Of a stretch of 64,000 nucleotides of DNA, positions 57,346 through 64,000 are shown piece after piece. A model generated the notes under the pieces. It saw only the letters and a list, made by a program, of their open reading frames with translations. It did no database searches and was not told the DNA's origin. A program made the position numbers and the translations under genes. How positions within the stretch are numbered: position 1 is the first letter of the stretch; the number at the start of each line of letters is the position of its first letter. The DNA lies in contig CALRTC020000004.1 of the NCBI GenBank assembly GCA_943371025.1, positions 186,001-250,000 on the forward strand, read 5' to 3'. This DNA comes from Niveispirillum sp943371025 (lineage in GTDB: Bacteria; Pseudomonadota; Alphaproteobacteria; Azospirillales; Azospirillaceae).

Positions 57346-58578
57346 TCACCGCCCCCCATACATCAGCCCCCAAATCCCCGCCAGCCGCGCCTCGTCGCTG
57401 CCCGGCGGCAGGGCGGCTAAGGTCTGGGCCGCCGCCTGGGCCTGTCCGGCGCGGTATTGCAGGACGCCCAGGCGCAGGCGGACGACGGTGGGACTGATCA
57501 GTTTGCCGGTCAGTGCCTGTTGCAGCAGGGGGATGGCCTGGTTCAGGTCGCCCAGCGAGGCATAGACCATGCCCAGCTTGGCCAGCGCATTGGCATCCTT
57601 ACCGGCCATCACCTGGCGGTGGCGCTCGGCCAGACCCTCCTTCTGGGCGGCCAACTGCTGGGCGGCGTAATCGCGCAGGCGCTGCTGGCGTTCCACAGCC
57701 GGGCCGGTGCCCAGCAGGCCGATCTTCCAGCCATGGGCCAGGGCGGCGGCCGCGTCGGCGGGCAGGTCTTCCACCATGGCGCGCTGCGCCATCTCCGTCA
57801 GGCTGTCCGGGTTGTCATAGGCGTTGGCGGCCAGTTTCAGGCGGGCCCAGTCCATGTCCAGCCGGTCGGGAATGGGCTTGGCGCGGGACGTGGCGTCCAG
57901 CAGGCGCTGCCAGTTCTCCCGGCTGCGGTCGCCATTCAGCAATTGCTGTTTCAGGGTCTTGATATAGCCCTCCGTGTCGCCCGACCCGAATTCCGACGCG
58001 GCCTGCAATTGCAGCACCTCCGCCGACGGGGTGCGGCCGGCCTTGCGCTGGTCATCGATGATGCGGCGGGCGAGTGCGGCGGATTTGGCCGGCTGCTTGG
58101 CCCGGAAATACGCCTCTGCCACCATCTGGCGGAAGGCGTCGCTGGTACGGCCCGCCGCCATGGCCTTTTCCCCGAAGGCGGCCGATTTGGGGAAATCGCC
58201 GGCCCGGTACCAAAGCTGTGACAGGGTTTCCAGCGCCCCGCCCGTGTCGGCGTCGGACATGGGCACCAGGCCCAGCGCCGCCTCGAACGCATTGGCCGCC
58301 AGATCGAAGCGCCCTTGCGCCTTGAAGATAGCGGCCCGGATCAGTTCGGCCGCCCATTTCTCCCGCGCCGTGATGCTGGGCACGGCGCGGGCCTTGTCCA
58401 CTTCCTTCAGCGCCTGATCATAACGCTTGGCCGCCAGCGCCTCCTTCGCCGCCTTCAGGGGCACCCCCACCTCCGCACTGACCGTCTCCGCCATTGCCGG
58501 CGGGACCAGCAGCAGGGCAGCCAGCGCACCGGCCGCGGCCAGGGACCGGAAGGGGCGGGAGAGCGGGGAAGCGGACAT
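57346..58578 (-). CDS. Exported TPR-repeat protein
   Basis: 410 aa. Signal peptide ending PPAMAE, then several TPR-like helical pairs (LKAAKEALAAKRYDQALKEVDKARA, AIFKAQGRFDLAANAFEAALGLV, LGMVYASLGDLNQAIPLLQQALTG). It is probably periplasmic and mediates protein contacts. A TTG at 58581 is an in-frame alternative, but GGAG before the ATG at 58578 is better. Binding partners are unknown. Confidence 0.85.
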   Translation of the reverse strand: MSASPLSRPFRSLAAAGALAALLLVPPAMAETVSAEVGVPLKAAKEALAAKRYDQALKEVDKARAVPSITAREKWAAELIRAAIFKAQGRFDLAANAFEAALGLVPMSDADTGGALETLSQLWYRAGDFPKSAAFGEKAMAAGRTSDAFRQMVAEAYFRAKQPAKSAALARRIIDDQRKAGRTPSAEVLQLQAASEFGSGDTEGYIKTLKQQLLNGDRSRENWQRLLDATSRAKPIPDRLDMDWARLKLAANAYDNPDSLTEMAQRAMVEDLPADAAAALAHGWKIGLLGTGPAVERQQRLRDYAAQQLAAQKEGLAERHRQVMAGKDANALAKLGMVYASLGDLNQAIPLLQQALTGKLISPTVVRLRLGVLQYRAGQAQAAAQTLAALPPGSDEARLAGIWGLMYGGR

Positions 58579-58686
58579 CAAGGGCTCCGACGGCGTAGGG
58601 CAGGGGGCAAGCCCTTGTTTTTGCGTCGGATGGCGCGCGGGATCAAGGGGGTGTGGGGGGGGCTCTGTCGCACACTCACTCTTTTT

Positions 58687-58762
58687 CCGTCACCCCGGCT
58701 TTCGCCGGGGTGACGGGAGAGGGGGGCGGATAAGGAGGTGCGGACAGAGTGACACCGCACCT
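58687..58762. repeat. REP-like palindromes upstream of the TPR gene
   Basis: Two hairpins: CCGTCACCCCGGC (58687-58699) with its exact complement (58704-58716), a 13-bp stem with a 4-nt loop; and AGGTGCGG (58736-58743) with CCGCACCT (58755-58762). No T-run follows either, so termination is not the obvious role. The first resembles the core of the 36612-36689 repeat. Confidence 0.7.
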
Positions 58763-58802
58763 GGGCGCCTTCACGGGAATGACGGTGGCGAAGAGGGTTC
58801 AC

Positions 58803-59672
58803 TCACCCCAACCGCTTGCCCGCCGCCCCCGCCAGATCCTGGATCAACTGCCATGCCACGCGCCCCGAACGGTTGCCGCGCGTCACCGACCATTCCACGG
58901 CGGCCGCGTGCAACTGTTCCATGCTGAGATCCAGGCCATAGGCGGCGGCGTAGCCTTCCACCATGGCGAAATAATTGTCCTGGTCGCAGGCATGGAAACC
59001 CAGCCACAGGCCGAACCGGTCGGACAGGCTGATCTTTTCCTCCACCGCCTCTGACGGGTTGATGGCCGTTGACCGTTCATTTTCGATCATGTCGCGCGGC
59101 ATCAGGTGGCGGCGGTTGGAGGTGGCGTAAAGGATGACATTGTCGGGCCGCCCCTCGATCCCGCCTTCCAGCAGGGCCTTCAGCGATTTGTAATCGCCGT
59201 CATCATGGCTGAAGGACAGGTCGTCGCAGAACAGCACACAGCGCCGGTCGCTGTCGCGCAAGACCTCCAGCAGCCGGCCCAGCGTGGGGATGTCGTCGCG
59301 GTGGATTTCCACCAGGGCCAGCGACCCCGGCGCATCGCGGTTGATGCGGGCATGCACGGCCTTGACGATGGAGCTTTTGCCCATGCCGCGCGCGCCCCAC
59401 AGCAGGGCATTGTTGGCGGGCAGGCCACGGGCGAAACGCGTGGTGTTCTCCAGCAACTGCGCCTTCTGCCGGTCGATGCCCTTCAGCAGGTCGTAATCAA
59501 CATGGGCGACGCGGCCCACCGGGGTTAGCGACAGGGTGGCGGCCTGCCAGACAAAGGCATCGGCCGCCGACAGGTCGCCCGTGGGCCGGGCGGGCGGGGC
59601 CAGCCGGTCCAGCGCCTCGGCAATGCGCGACAGGACGGGCAGCAGCGGATGGGGATCGGTGGGCAGGGCCAT
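58803..59672 (-). CDS. DUF815 family ATP-binding protein
   Basis: 289 aa AAA+-like ATPase. Walker A GARGMGKSS at residues 93-101, Walker B RCVLFCDDLSF, sensor segment YATSNRRHLM, and the C-terminal RFGLWLGFHACDQDNYFAMV region. Function of the family is unknown. The ATG at 59672 begins the homologous part; the longer in-frame reading is not supported. In relatives it sits upstream of yajC, as here (divergent). Confidence 0.88.
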   Translation of the reverse strand: MALPTDPHPLLPVLSRIAEALDRLAPPARPTGDLSAADAFVWQAATLSLTPVGRVAHVDYDLLKGIDRQKAQLLENTTRFARGLPANNALLWGARGMGKSSIVKAVHARINRDAPGSLALVEIHRDDIPTLGRLLEVLRDSDRRCVLFCDDLSFSHDDGDYKSLKALLEGGIEGRPDNVILYATSNRRHLMPRDMIENERSTAINPSEAVEEKISLSDRFGLWLGFHACDQDNYFAMVEGYAAAYGLDLSMEQLHAAAVEWSVTRGNRSGRVAWQLIQDLAGAAGKRLG

Positions 59673-59886
59673 GCTGGAACGCTCAAAGGCTCGATCGTGG
59701 GGCCGCCCCCTTGCACCTTGCGCGGTGCGGGGCCAGATGAGGGGCCACGCTATCACGGCCCCAATGGCGGTCCGAAGCCCGCTTGCCGCATGGCAGCGCC
59801 CGGTTTCGGTTGCAACGGGGCCGGCGGCTTGTATAGTCCCCCCCGTCCGGACCCGTGCCGGATGATCGAATTTTAAGGAGCGGTTG

Positions 59887-60234
59887 ATGTTCATTTCCAC
59901 GGCCTATGCCCAGGCCGCTGCCGGTGCGCCGGGTGGTGGCATGGAATCCCTGATGTCGCTGGCGCCGCTGGTGCTGATCTTCGTGGTCTTCTATTTCCTG
60001 CTGATCCGTCCGCAGCAGAAGAAGCTGAAGGAGCATAAGGGTATGCTGGACGCGCTGCGGCGTGGCGACCGTGTGGTCACCGGTGGCGGCATCATCGGCA
60101 CCGTCGTCAAGGTCGGCAATAACGAGGATGACGTGACCGTGGAGATCGCGGAAGGCGTGCGCGTGCGCGTCCTGCGCGGCACCATCACCAGCGTCCTGGC
60201 CAAGACCGAGCCGGCCAAGGCGGAAGAGAAGTAA
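59887..60234 (+). CDS. yajC: Preprotein translocase subunit YajC
   Basis: 115 aa. Single N-terminal membrane helix (LMSLAPLVLIFVVFYFLLI) followed by the RPQQKKLKEHKGMLDALRRGDRVVTGGGIIGTVVKV cytoplasmic domain. It is part of the SecDF-YajC complex assisting protein export. AGGAG precedes the ATG at 59887. In most relatives secD and secF follow directly; here a terminator and an Mth938-like gene follow instead. Confidence 0.95.
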   Translation: MFISTAYAQAAAGAPGGGMESLMSLAPLVLIFVVFYFLLIRPQQKKLKEHKGMLDALRRGDRVVTGGGIIGTVVKVGNNEDDVTVEIAEGVRVRVLRGTITSVLAKTEPAKAEEK

Positions 60235-60251
60235 TCACGCCGCAAGGCATG

Positions 60252-60286
60252 AAAACGGCCCGTCGCCTTTTGCGGCGGGCCGTTTT
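60252..60286 (+). terminator. Strong intrinsic terminator after yajC
   Basis: A 15-bp stem beginning AAAACGGCCCG, with its partner ending CGGGCCGTTTT, around a CTTTT loop. Confidence 0.9.
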
Positions 60287-60306
60287 GCATTGTGAAGGGC
60301 GATGTC

Positions 60307-60681
60307 ATGGAAATCACGCCGATCATCCCCGCCGACCGGCAGGTTATCGACACCTATGGTCCGGGCCGCTTCCGCGTTTCCAATATTGTCTATGAAAGCG
60401 CCATCATCGTCTTTCCCGACCGGACCATCCTCTGGCCGGTGACGGGATTCGCTGCCCTGACGGAGGAGGATTTCGCGCCCCTTCTGGACGCCGAGCCTAA
60501 GCCGGAAGTGCTGCTGCTGGGCTGTGGCGCCCGCATGGGACTGCTGCCGTCAGCCCTGCGCAAGGGTCTGCGGGAGAAGGGGATTGTCGTGGATGTGATG
60601 GACAGTCCCGCCGCTTGCCGCACCTACAACATTCTGTTGGCGGAGGGGCGGCGCGTGGCGGCGGCCTTGTTCACTGTCTGA
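60307..60681 (+). CDS. Mth938-like domain protein (DUF498/NDUFAF3 family)
   Basis: 124 aa. VYESAIIVFPDRTILWPV, LLLGCGARMGLLPSALRKGLREKGI and VDVMDSPAACRTYNILLAEGRRVAAAL match the Mth938 family. The eukaryotic relative NDUFAF3 assists complex I assembly; the bacterial role is open. The ATG at 60307 follows AGGG; a GTG at 60292 is an alternative. Usually found just behind secF in Rhodospirillales. Confidence 0.9.
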   Translation: MEITPIIPADRQVIDTYGPGRFRVSNIVYESAIIVFPDRTILWPVTGFAALTEEDFAPLLDAEPKPEVLLLGCGARMGLLPSALRKGLREKGIVVDVMDSPAACRTYNILLAEGRRVAAALFTV

Positions 60682-60731
60682 GCCCAACCGGGGCCGGTGC
60701 CGCTTTGCGGACACAAGGCCCGACCGGGATG

Positions 60732-61199
60732 TCAACGCGCGGCGATGGTCACGGTGATGGTGTCGGCATAATCGCCGGCCACATGCTGGGCAGAGATGGG
60801 AACCGTCACCTTCAGGTCCGACTTCTTGCCGAACTGGGCCGTGGCGCGTTCCACCACCATCTGGCTGGAAAGGCCGCCGGCATTGCTGTCGTAATCGACG
60901 GTATAGGCGATTTCGTTGGCGCCGCTTTTCAGCTTGCCGCCATTGGCCGACGCCAGGCTGATCGAGTAGCCGGACGCCGCATTGCAGGTTTCCGTCACCG
61001 ACCCCACCGTCTTGGAGCTTTCGCCCGACGTCAGGTTCCAGGTGGCGTTCAGGTCCTGCACCGCAATGGCGCAGGACATGGGCATGCTGCCGCGCAGCCC
61101 GATATTGCCGGATGTATTCTGCGCCCTGGATGCCACCGGCATCAGGGCGGTGCTCGACAACAGCAGGGCGGCCATGGCCCGTGCCAGAAATCGGCGCAT
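60732..61199 (-). CDS. Spore coat U-like secreted protein, second of two
   Basis: 155 aa. Signal peptide ending SRAQ, then a spore-coat-U/fimbrial-type beta domain (PF05229) with Cys pair in MSCAIAV and ETCNAAS. Such proteins are subunits of outer-surface or archaic chaperone-usher-like pili, but no usher or chaperone is in the window. It lies behind a similar gene after a hairpin. Confidence 0.8.
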   Translation of the reverse strand: MRRFLARAMAALLLSSTALMPVASRAQNTSGNIGLRGSMPMSCAIAVQDLNATWNLTSGESSKTVGSVTETCNAASGYSISLASANGGKLKSGANEIAYTVDYDSNAGGLSSQMVVERATAQFGKKSDLKVTVPISAQHVAGDYADTITVTIAAR

Positions 61200-61230
61200 T
61201 TTGCACCTCTTCGGCTATGGTTTGATAAGA

Positions 61231-61251
61231 CCCCGCCCGTTTCGGGCGGGG
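61231..61251 (-). terminator. Hairpin between the two coat-U-like genes
   Basis: CCCCGCCCG (61231-61239) pairs with CGGGCGGGG (61243-61251) around TTT. On the minus strand it is followed by TCTTATC. It may reduce expression of the second gene. Confidence 0.7.
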
Positions 61252-61278
61252 CTGTACGCTTCAAAACATCACCAGCGC

Positions 61279-61740
61279 TTACTTGGCGGCGATGGTGACG
61301 GTCACGGTGTCGGCATAGTCGCCGGCAATGTACTGGTCCGACGCGCCCACGGTAACCTTCAGGTCCGACTTCTTGCCGAACTGCGCATTGGCGCGGTCGA
61401 CAACGGCCTGGCTGGTCAGCGCACCGGTATAGCTGTCGTAATTGACGCTGTAATCGATGGTGAAATTGCCGCTCTTCAGCTTGCCGGAATTAGCGGAAGC
61501 CAGCGTGATGCGGTAGCCGGAGCCGGAATTGCAGGTCTCGGTGACGGAGCCGACGGTCTTGTTGGTCTCACCGGCCTTCAGCGACAGGGACTGGCCCAGA
61601 TCCTGGACCGCGATGGTGCAGGAGAGCGCAACATTGCCCTTCAGCTGGAAATTGCCGGAGCTGTTCTGGGCCATGGCCGGGGCCGCAATGGCGGAAGCGA
61701 TCAGGGCGGCGGCGGCGGTCTTGGCGAAGAACTTGGTCAT
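61279..61740 (-). CDS. Spore coat U-like secreted protein, first of two
   Basis: 153 aa. Signal peptide ending APAMAQ; Cys pair in LSCTIAV and ETCNSGS. Highly similar to the following gene (shared KTVGSVTETC, LASANxGKLKSG, AQFGKKSDLKVTV, AGDYADTxTVTIAA). GGAG precedes the ATG at 61740. Homologous to surface or pilus subunits; without a visible chaperone or usher its assembly path is unknown. Confidence 0.82.
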   Translation of the reverse strand: MTKFFAKTAAAALIASAIAAPAMAQNSSGNFQLKGNVALSCTIAVQDLGQSLSLKAGETNKTVGSVTETCNSGSGYRITLASANSGKLKSGNFTIDYSVNYDSYTGALTSQAVVDRANAQFGKKSDLKVTVGASDQYIAGDYADTVTVTIAAK

Positions 61741-62115
61741 CGGGGGCTCCATCGGTTCGGCTGGCTTGGCGTTTCCGCCTTTGATGCCACAACCTAAAGC
61801 AAGGGGTATGCCGATGGGGTGGGGGTGGAAAAATGGCGGAATCGCTATGGTTAACGAATGCCTGTCCGGCGCCCATTCTTTGCGTTATGCAAATATACTG
61901 CTATTCGCAATGCTGACTCAAAGAAATGATGCATTATGCATTGGCGGCCAGGATGTCGGCTTGCCACAAGGGCTCCACAATCCGTGGTCAATCTGCCGCC
62001 GCACCGGGTGACGGGGCCGTTATCCGCAAGGGGTGATGGCGCCTGAAAAAGTGCCGCGGATGCGGTATAAAGGACGGGTCGCGGCTGAACCCTCGGTCGC
62101 GGCAGGGGACAGGGC
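61741..62115. other. Divergent promoter region
   Basis: 375 bp between the coat-U-like genes and the cyclase gene, without a supportable gene. It contains an A/T-rich centre at about 61890-61945 with an ATGCATTATGCATT direct repeat. It must hold promoters for both flanking operons. Confidence 0.45.
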
Positions 62116-63495
62116 ATGAGCAATCAGGCGGATCGCAATCTCGGGACGGAGGCGCGGCTGAAGGCCGTGTTCGCGCGTGAGCAATCGCGCGGGATCGAGG
62201 TGGCGACCTGGGCCCGCATGATCGGGCTGGGGGCGATCCTGGCCTGGATCTATATGCTGAATCAGCAGGAAGACAATATCGCCGGCTATGCGGTGATCGC
62301 CACCATCGCCTGCAACGCCCTGGCGCTGTGGGCGCTGCACAAGACGCGCTGGTTCCGGCCCTGGCAGATGTTCGCCTCCGTCGCCTTTGATCATTTCGCC
62401 ATTGCCATGGTGATGATCTCTCCCATCACCGTGGGCGGCGAGGATCTGTCGCCGGCCATGAACACGCGGTCGGTCTGGTTCGACGTCTATTTCCTGCTGA
62501 TCGCCAGTTCGGTGATGGTGCAGCGCCCGGCGCTGGTGGTGTGGAGCGGGCTGACCGCCGCCATGTCCTGGTCGGCGGTCGTCATCCATGCCTTGCGTCA
62601 GCCGGGCACCTTCACCGTGCCGTTCGACTGGATGTGGTCAAGCCCGGATGCGGGCGACATGCTGCGGGTCATGCTGAACCCGCGCTATGTCGATCTGGCC
62701 AACTGGCTGACGCAGGTGCTGTTCCTGATGCTGGTGGCGCTGACCCTGGCGGCGGCCGTGCGGCGCGCCAAGATGCTGCTGGTCAGCCAGGCGGCGACGG
62801 AATGTGAACGCGCCAACCTGGCCCGCTATTTCTCGCCTGACATGGTGGAACGGCTGGCGGCCAGCGACAGCCCGCTGTCGCGTCCCAACACGCGCGTCGT
62901 CTGCGTGCTGTTCGCCGATCTGACCGGTTTTACCCGTCTGTGCGAGAATGCGCCGGCGGGAGAGATCATCGACCTGCTGCGCGAATTCCGGGTGCGCATG
63001 GAAAAGGCCGTGTTCACCCATGGCGGCACGGTCGACAAATATATCGGTGATTGCGTCATGGCCACCTTCGGCCTGCTGGCGCCCAGCGGCCGCGATCCGG
63101 CCGCGGCCCTTGCCTGCGCCCATGACATGCAGGATGAGATCGCGGCCTGGAACCGCCTGCGCGCCGAACGGGGTCTGCCATCCGTGGGCCTGGGCATCGG
63201 TCTGCATTACGGGGCCGTGGTGGCTGGCGATATCGGCTCCGATCAGCGGCTGGAATTCACCGTTATCGGCGACACCGTGAATGTCGCCAGCCGCCTGATG
63301 CACCTGACCCGCGAACTGGAGGCCGGCATCGTCATTTCCGACGAGGTGGCGGGGGCCGCCCTGGTCAGCGATGGCGACGGGGTGCTGGCCGGTTACCGCC
63401 GGGTGGAGGAAATGCCGCTGCGCGGACGGGACGGGGCCATTGCCCTGTGGTATCGGCCGCTGAAACAGGATGAGGATGCCTGCGCGGCGGAATGA
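62116..63495 (+). CDS. Membrane-bound class III adenylate/guanylate cyclase
   Basis: 459 aa. The N terminus has about six hydrophobic segments (residues ~30-215). The catalytic domain from ~255 has metal-binding Asp268 (FADLTGF) and Asp312 (KYIGD), and IGDTVNVASRL. It should make cAMP or cGMP; the base-selecting residues were not decisive by eye. The RYFSPDMVERL segment fits the family. The N-terminal helices suggest a membrane-sensing role. Confidence 0.9.
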   Translation: MSNQADRNLGTEARLKAVFAREQSRGIEVATWARMIGLGAILAWIYMLNQQEDNIAGYAVIATIACNALALWALHKTRWFRPWQMFASVAFDHFAIAMVMISPITVGGEDLSPAMNTRSVWFDVYFLLIASSVMVQRPALVVWSGLTAAMSWSAVVIHALRQPGTFTVPFDWMWSSPDAGDMLRVMLNPRYVDLANWLTQVLFLMLVALTLAAAVRRAKMLLVSQAATECERANLARYFSPDMVERLAASDSPLSRPNTRVVCVLFADLTGFTRLCENAPAGEIIDLLREFRVRMEKAVFTHGGTVDKYIGDCVMATFGLLAPSGRDPAAALACAHDMQDEIAAWNRLRAERGLPSVGLGIGLHYGAVVAGDIGSDQRLEFTVIGDTVNVASRLMHLTRELEAGIVISDEVAGAALVSDGDGVLAGYRRVEEMPLRGRDGAIALWYRPLKQDEDACAAE

Positions 63496-63546
63496 TGACC
63501 GTGCTATAGTGTCGCCCTTCGCACCTGCCCCCACGGAAAAGGCCCG

Positions 63547-64000
63547 ATGTTCACCGGTTTCTTCTATGACCTGCGCAAGGCCGGCGTGCCCGTCAGCCTG
63601 AAGGAATATCTGGCGCTGATGGAGGCGATGCAGGCCGGTATCGCCGGCTATGCCGTGGAGGATTTCTATTATCTTTCCCGCGCCATCCTGGTGAAGGACG
63701 AGCGCAACCTGGACAAGTTCGACCGCGTCTTTGCCACCGTGTTCAAGGGGCTGGAGGGTGCCGGCGTCGTCGGGCCGGAGGAACTGACGGCCACCATTCC
63801 CGAGGAATGGCTGCGCAAGCTGGCCGAGAAATTCCTGACCGACGAGGAAAAGGCCCAGATCGAGGCCTTGGGCGGCTGGGACAAGCTGATGGAGACGCTG
63901 GCCCAGCGGCTGGCCGAACAGAAGGAGCGCCATCAGGGCGGCAATAAATGGGTCGGCACGGCCGGGACCAGCCCCTTCGGTGCCTATGGCTACAATCCCG
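63547..64000 (+). CDS. VWA/CoxE-like protein, partial (cut by window edge)
   Basis: At least 151 aa, continuing past the window end. N-terminal MFTGFFYDLRKAGVPVSLKEYLALMEAMQ and LSRAILVKDERNLDKFDRVFATVF match the COG3825/CoxE-like VWA family often associated with an MoxR-type ATPase; its VWA domain would lie beyond the edge. The start ATG is at 63547. Function unproven. Confidence 0.85.
   Translation, partial: MFTGFFYDLRKAGVPVSLKEYLALMEAMQAGIAGYAVEDFYYLSRAILVKDERNLDKFDRVFATVFKGLEGAGVVGPEELTATIPEEWLRKLAEKFLTDEEKAQIEALGGWDKLMETLAQRLAEQKERHQGGNKWVGTAGTSPFGAYGYNP

Overview
The window looks like chromosomal DNA from a GC-rich alphaproteobacterium, most likely of the Rhodospirillales (Azospirillum/Niveispirillum-like). 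This rests on codon composition, two LexA boxes of the alphaproteobacterial GTTC-N7-GTTC type in front of lexA, a PopZ homologue, a PilZ-bearing chemoreceptor, and familiar alphaproteobacterial gene neighbourhoods (trpGDC-moaC-moeA-lexA, recG/sdhE/mfd, pcm-rhodanese-tolC-popZ-valS). Most of the window is housekeeping genes. I saw no insertion sequence, prophage, integrase or CRISPR array.

Layout. 0.1-8.4 kb: class I fructose-bisphosphate aldolase, an unknown protein, a transglutaminase-like protein with an altered active site, a DUF1428 protein, a pyruvate-kinase-like protein lacking the C domain, a Bcr/CflA efflux pump and priA. 8.7-14.7 kb: two tandem secreted S9 peptidases facing a serine hydrolase and a divergent polysaccharide deacetylase. 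14.9-20.2 kb: the trp/molybdopterin/lexA run. 20.3-24.5 kb: a small lipoprotein, lipB, cimA, trmJ and a palindrome. 25-28.4 kb: a sulfonate/nitrate-type ABC transporter followed by an unusual Thr-rich protein. 28.5-33.1 kb: an FAD oxidoreductase, an MCP-PilZ receptor and an ArsR-SRPBCC fusion.

33.1-34.1 kb is an AT-rich patch with a Schlafen/AlbA_2-type gene, next to recG-sdhE-mfd (34.1-40.4 kb). 40.4-48.3 kb: a DsbA-family protein, a SYLF protein, cobalamin genes cobT/cobS/cobC, a threonine-aldolase-like enzyme, purD and an ArsC/YffB-like reductase. 48.4-49.5 kb: two identical tRNA-Asn genes, a Nudix hydrolase and tRNA-Cys. 49.7-55.7 kb: a Pcm-like methyltransferase, rhodanese, tolC, popZ with a 29-proline run, and valS. 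55.8-57.3 kb is a second compositionally distinct patch with a single FRG-domain gene. 57.3-64 kb: a TPR protein, a DUF815 ATPase, yajC (without adjacent secDF), an Mth938-like protein, two spore-coat-U-like secreted proteins, a membrane class III nucleotide cyclase and the start of a VWA/CoxE-like gene cut by the window edge.

The best candidates for undescribed biology are the two AT-rich single-gene patches (AlbA_2 and FRG), the Thr-rich protein behind the ABC transporter, and the proline-run PopZ. None is a multi-gene system that I can name, and functional statements about them are inference.
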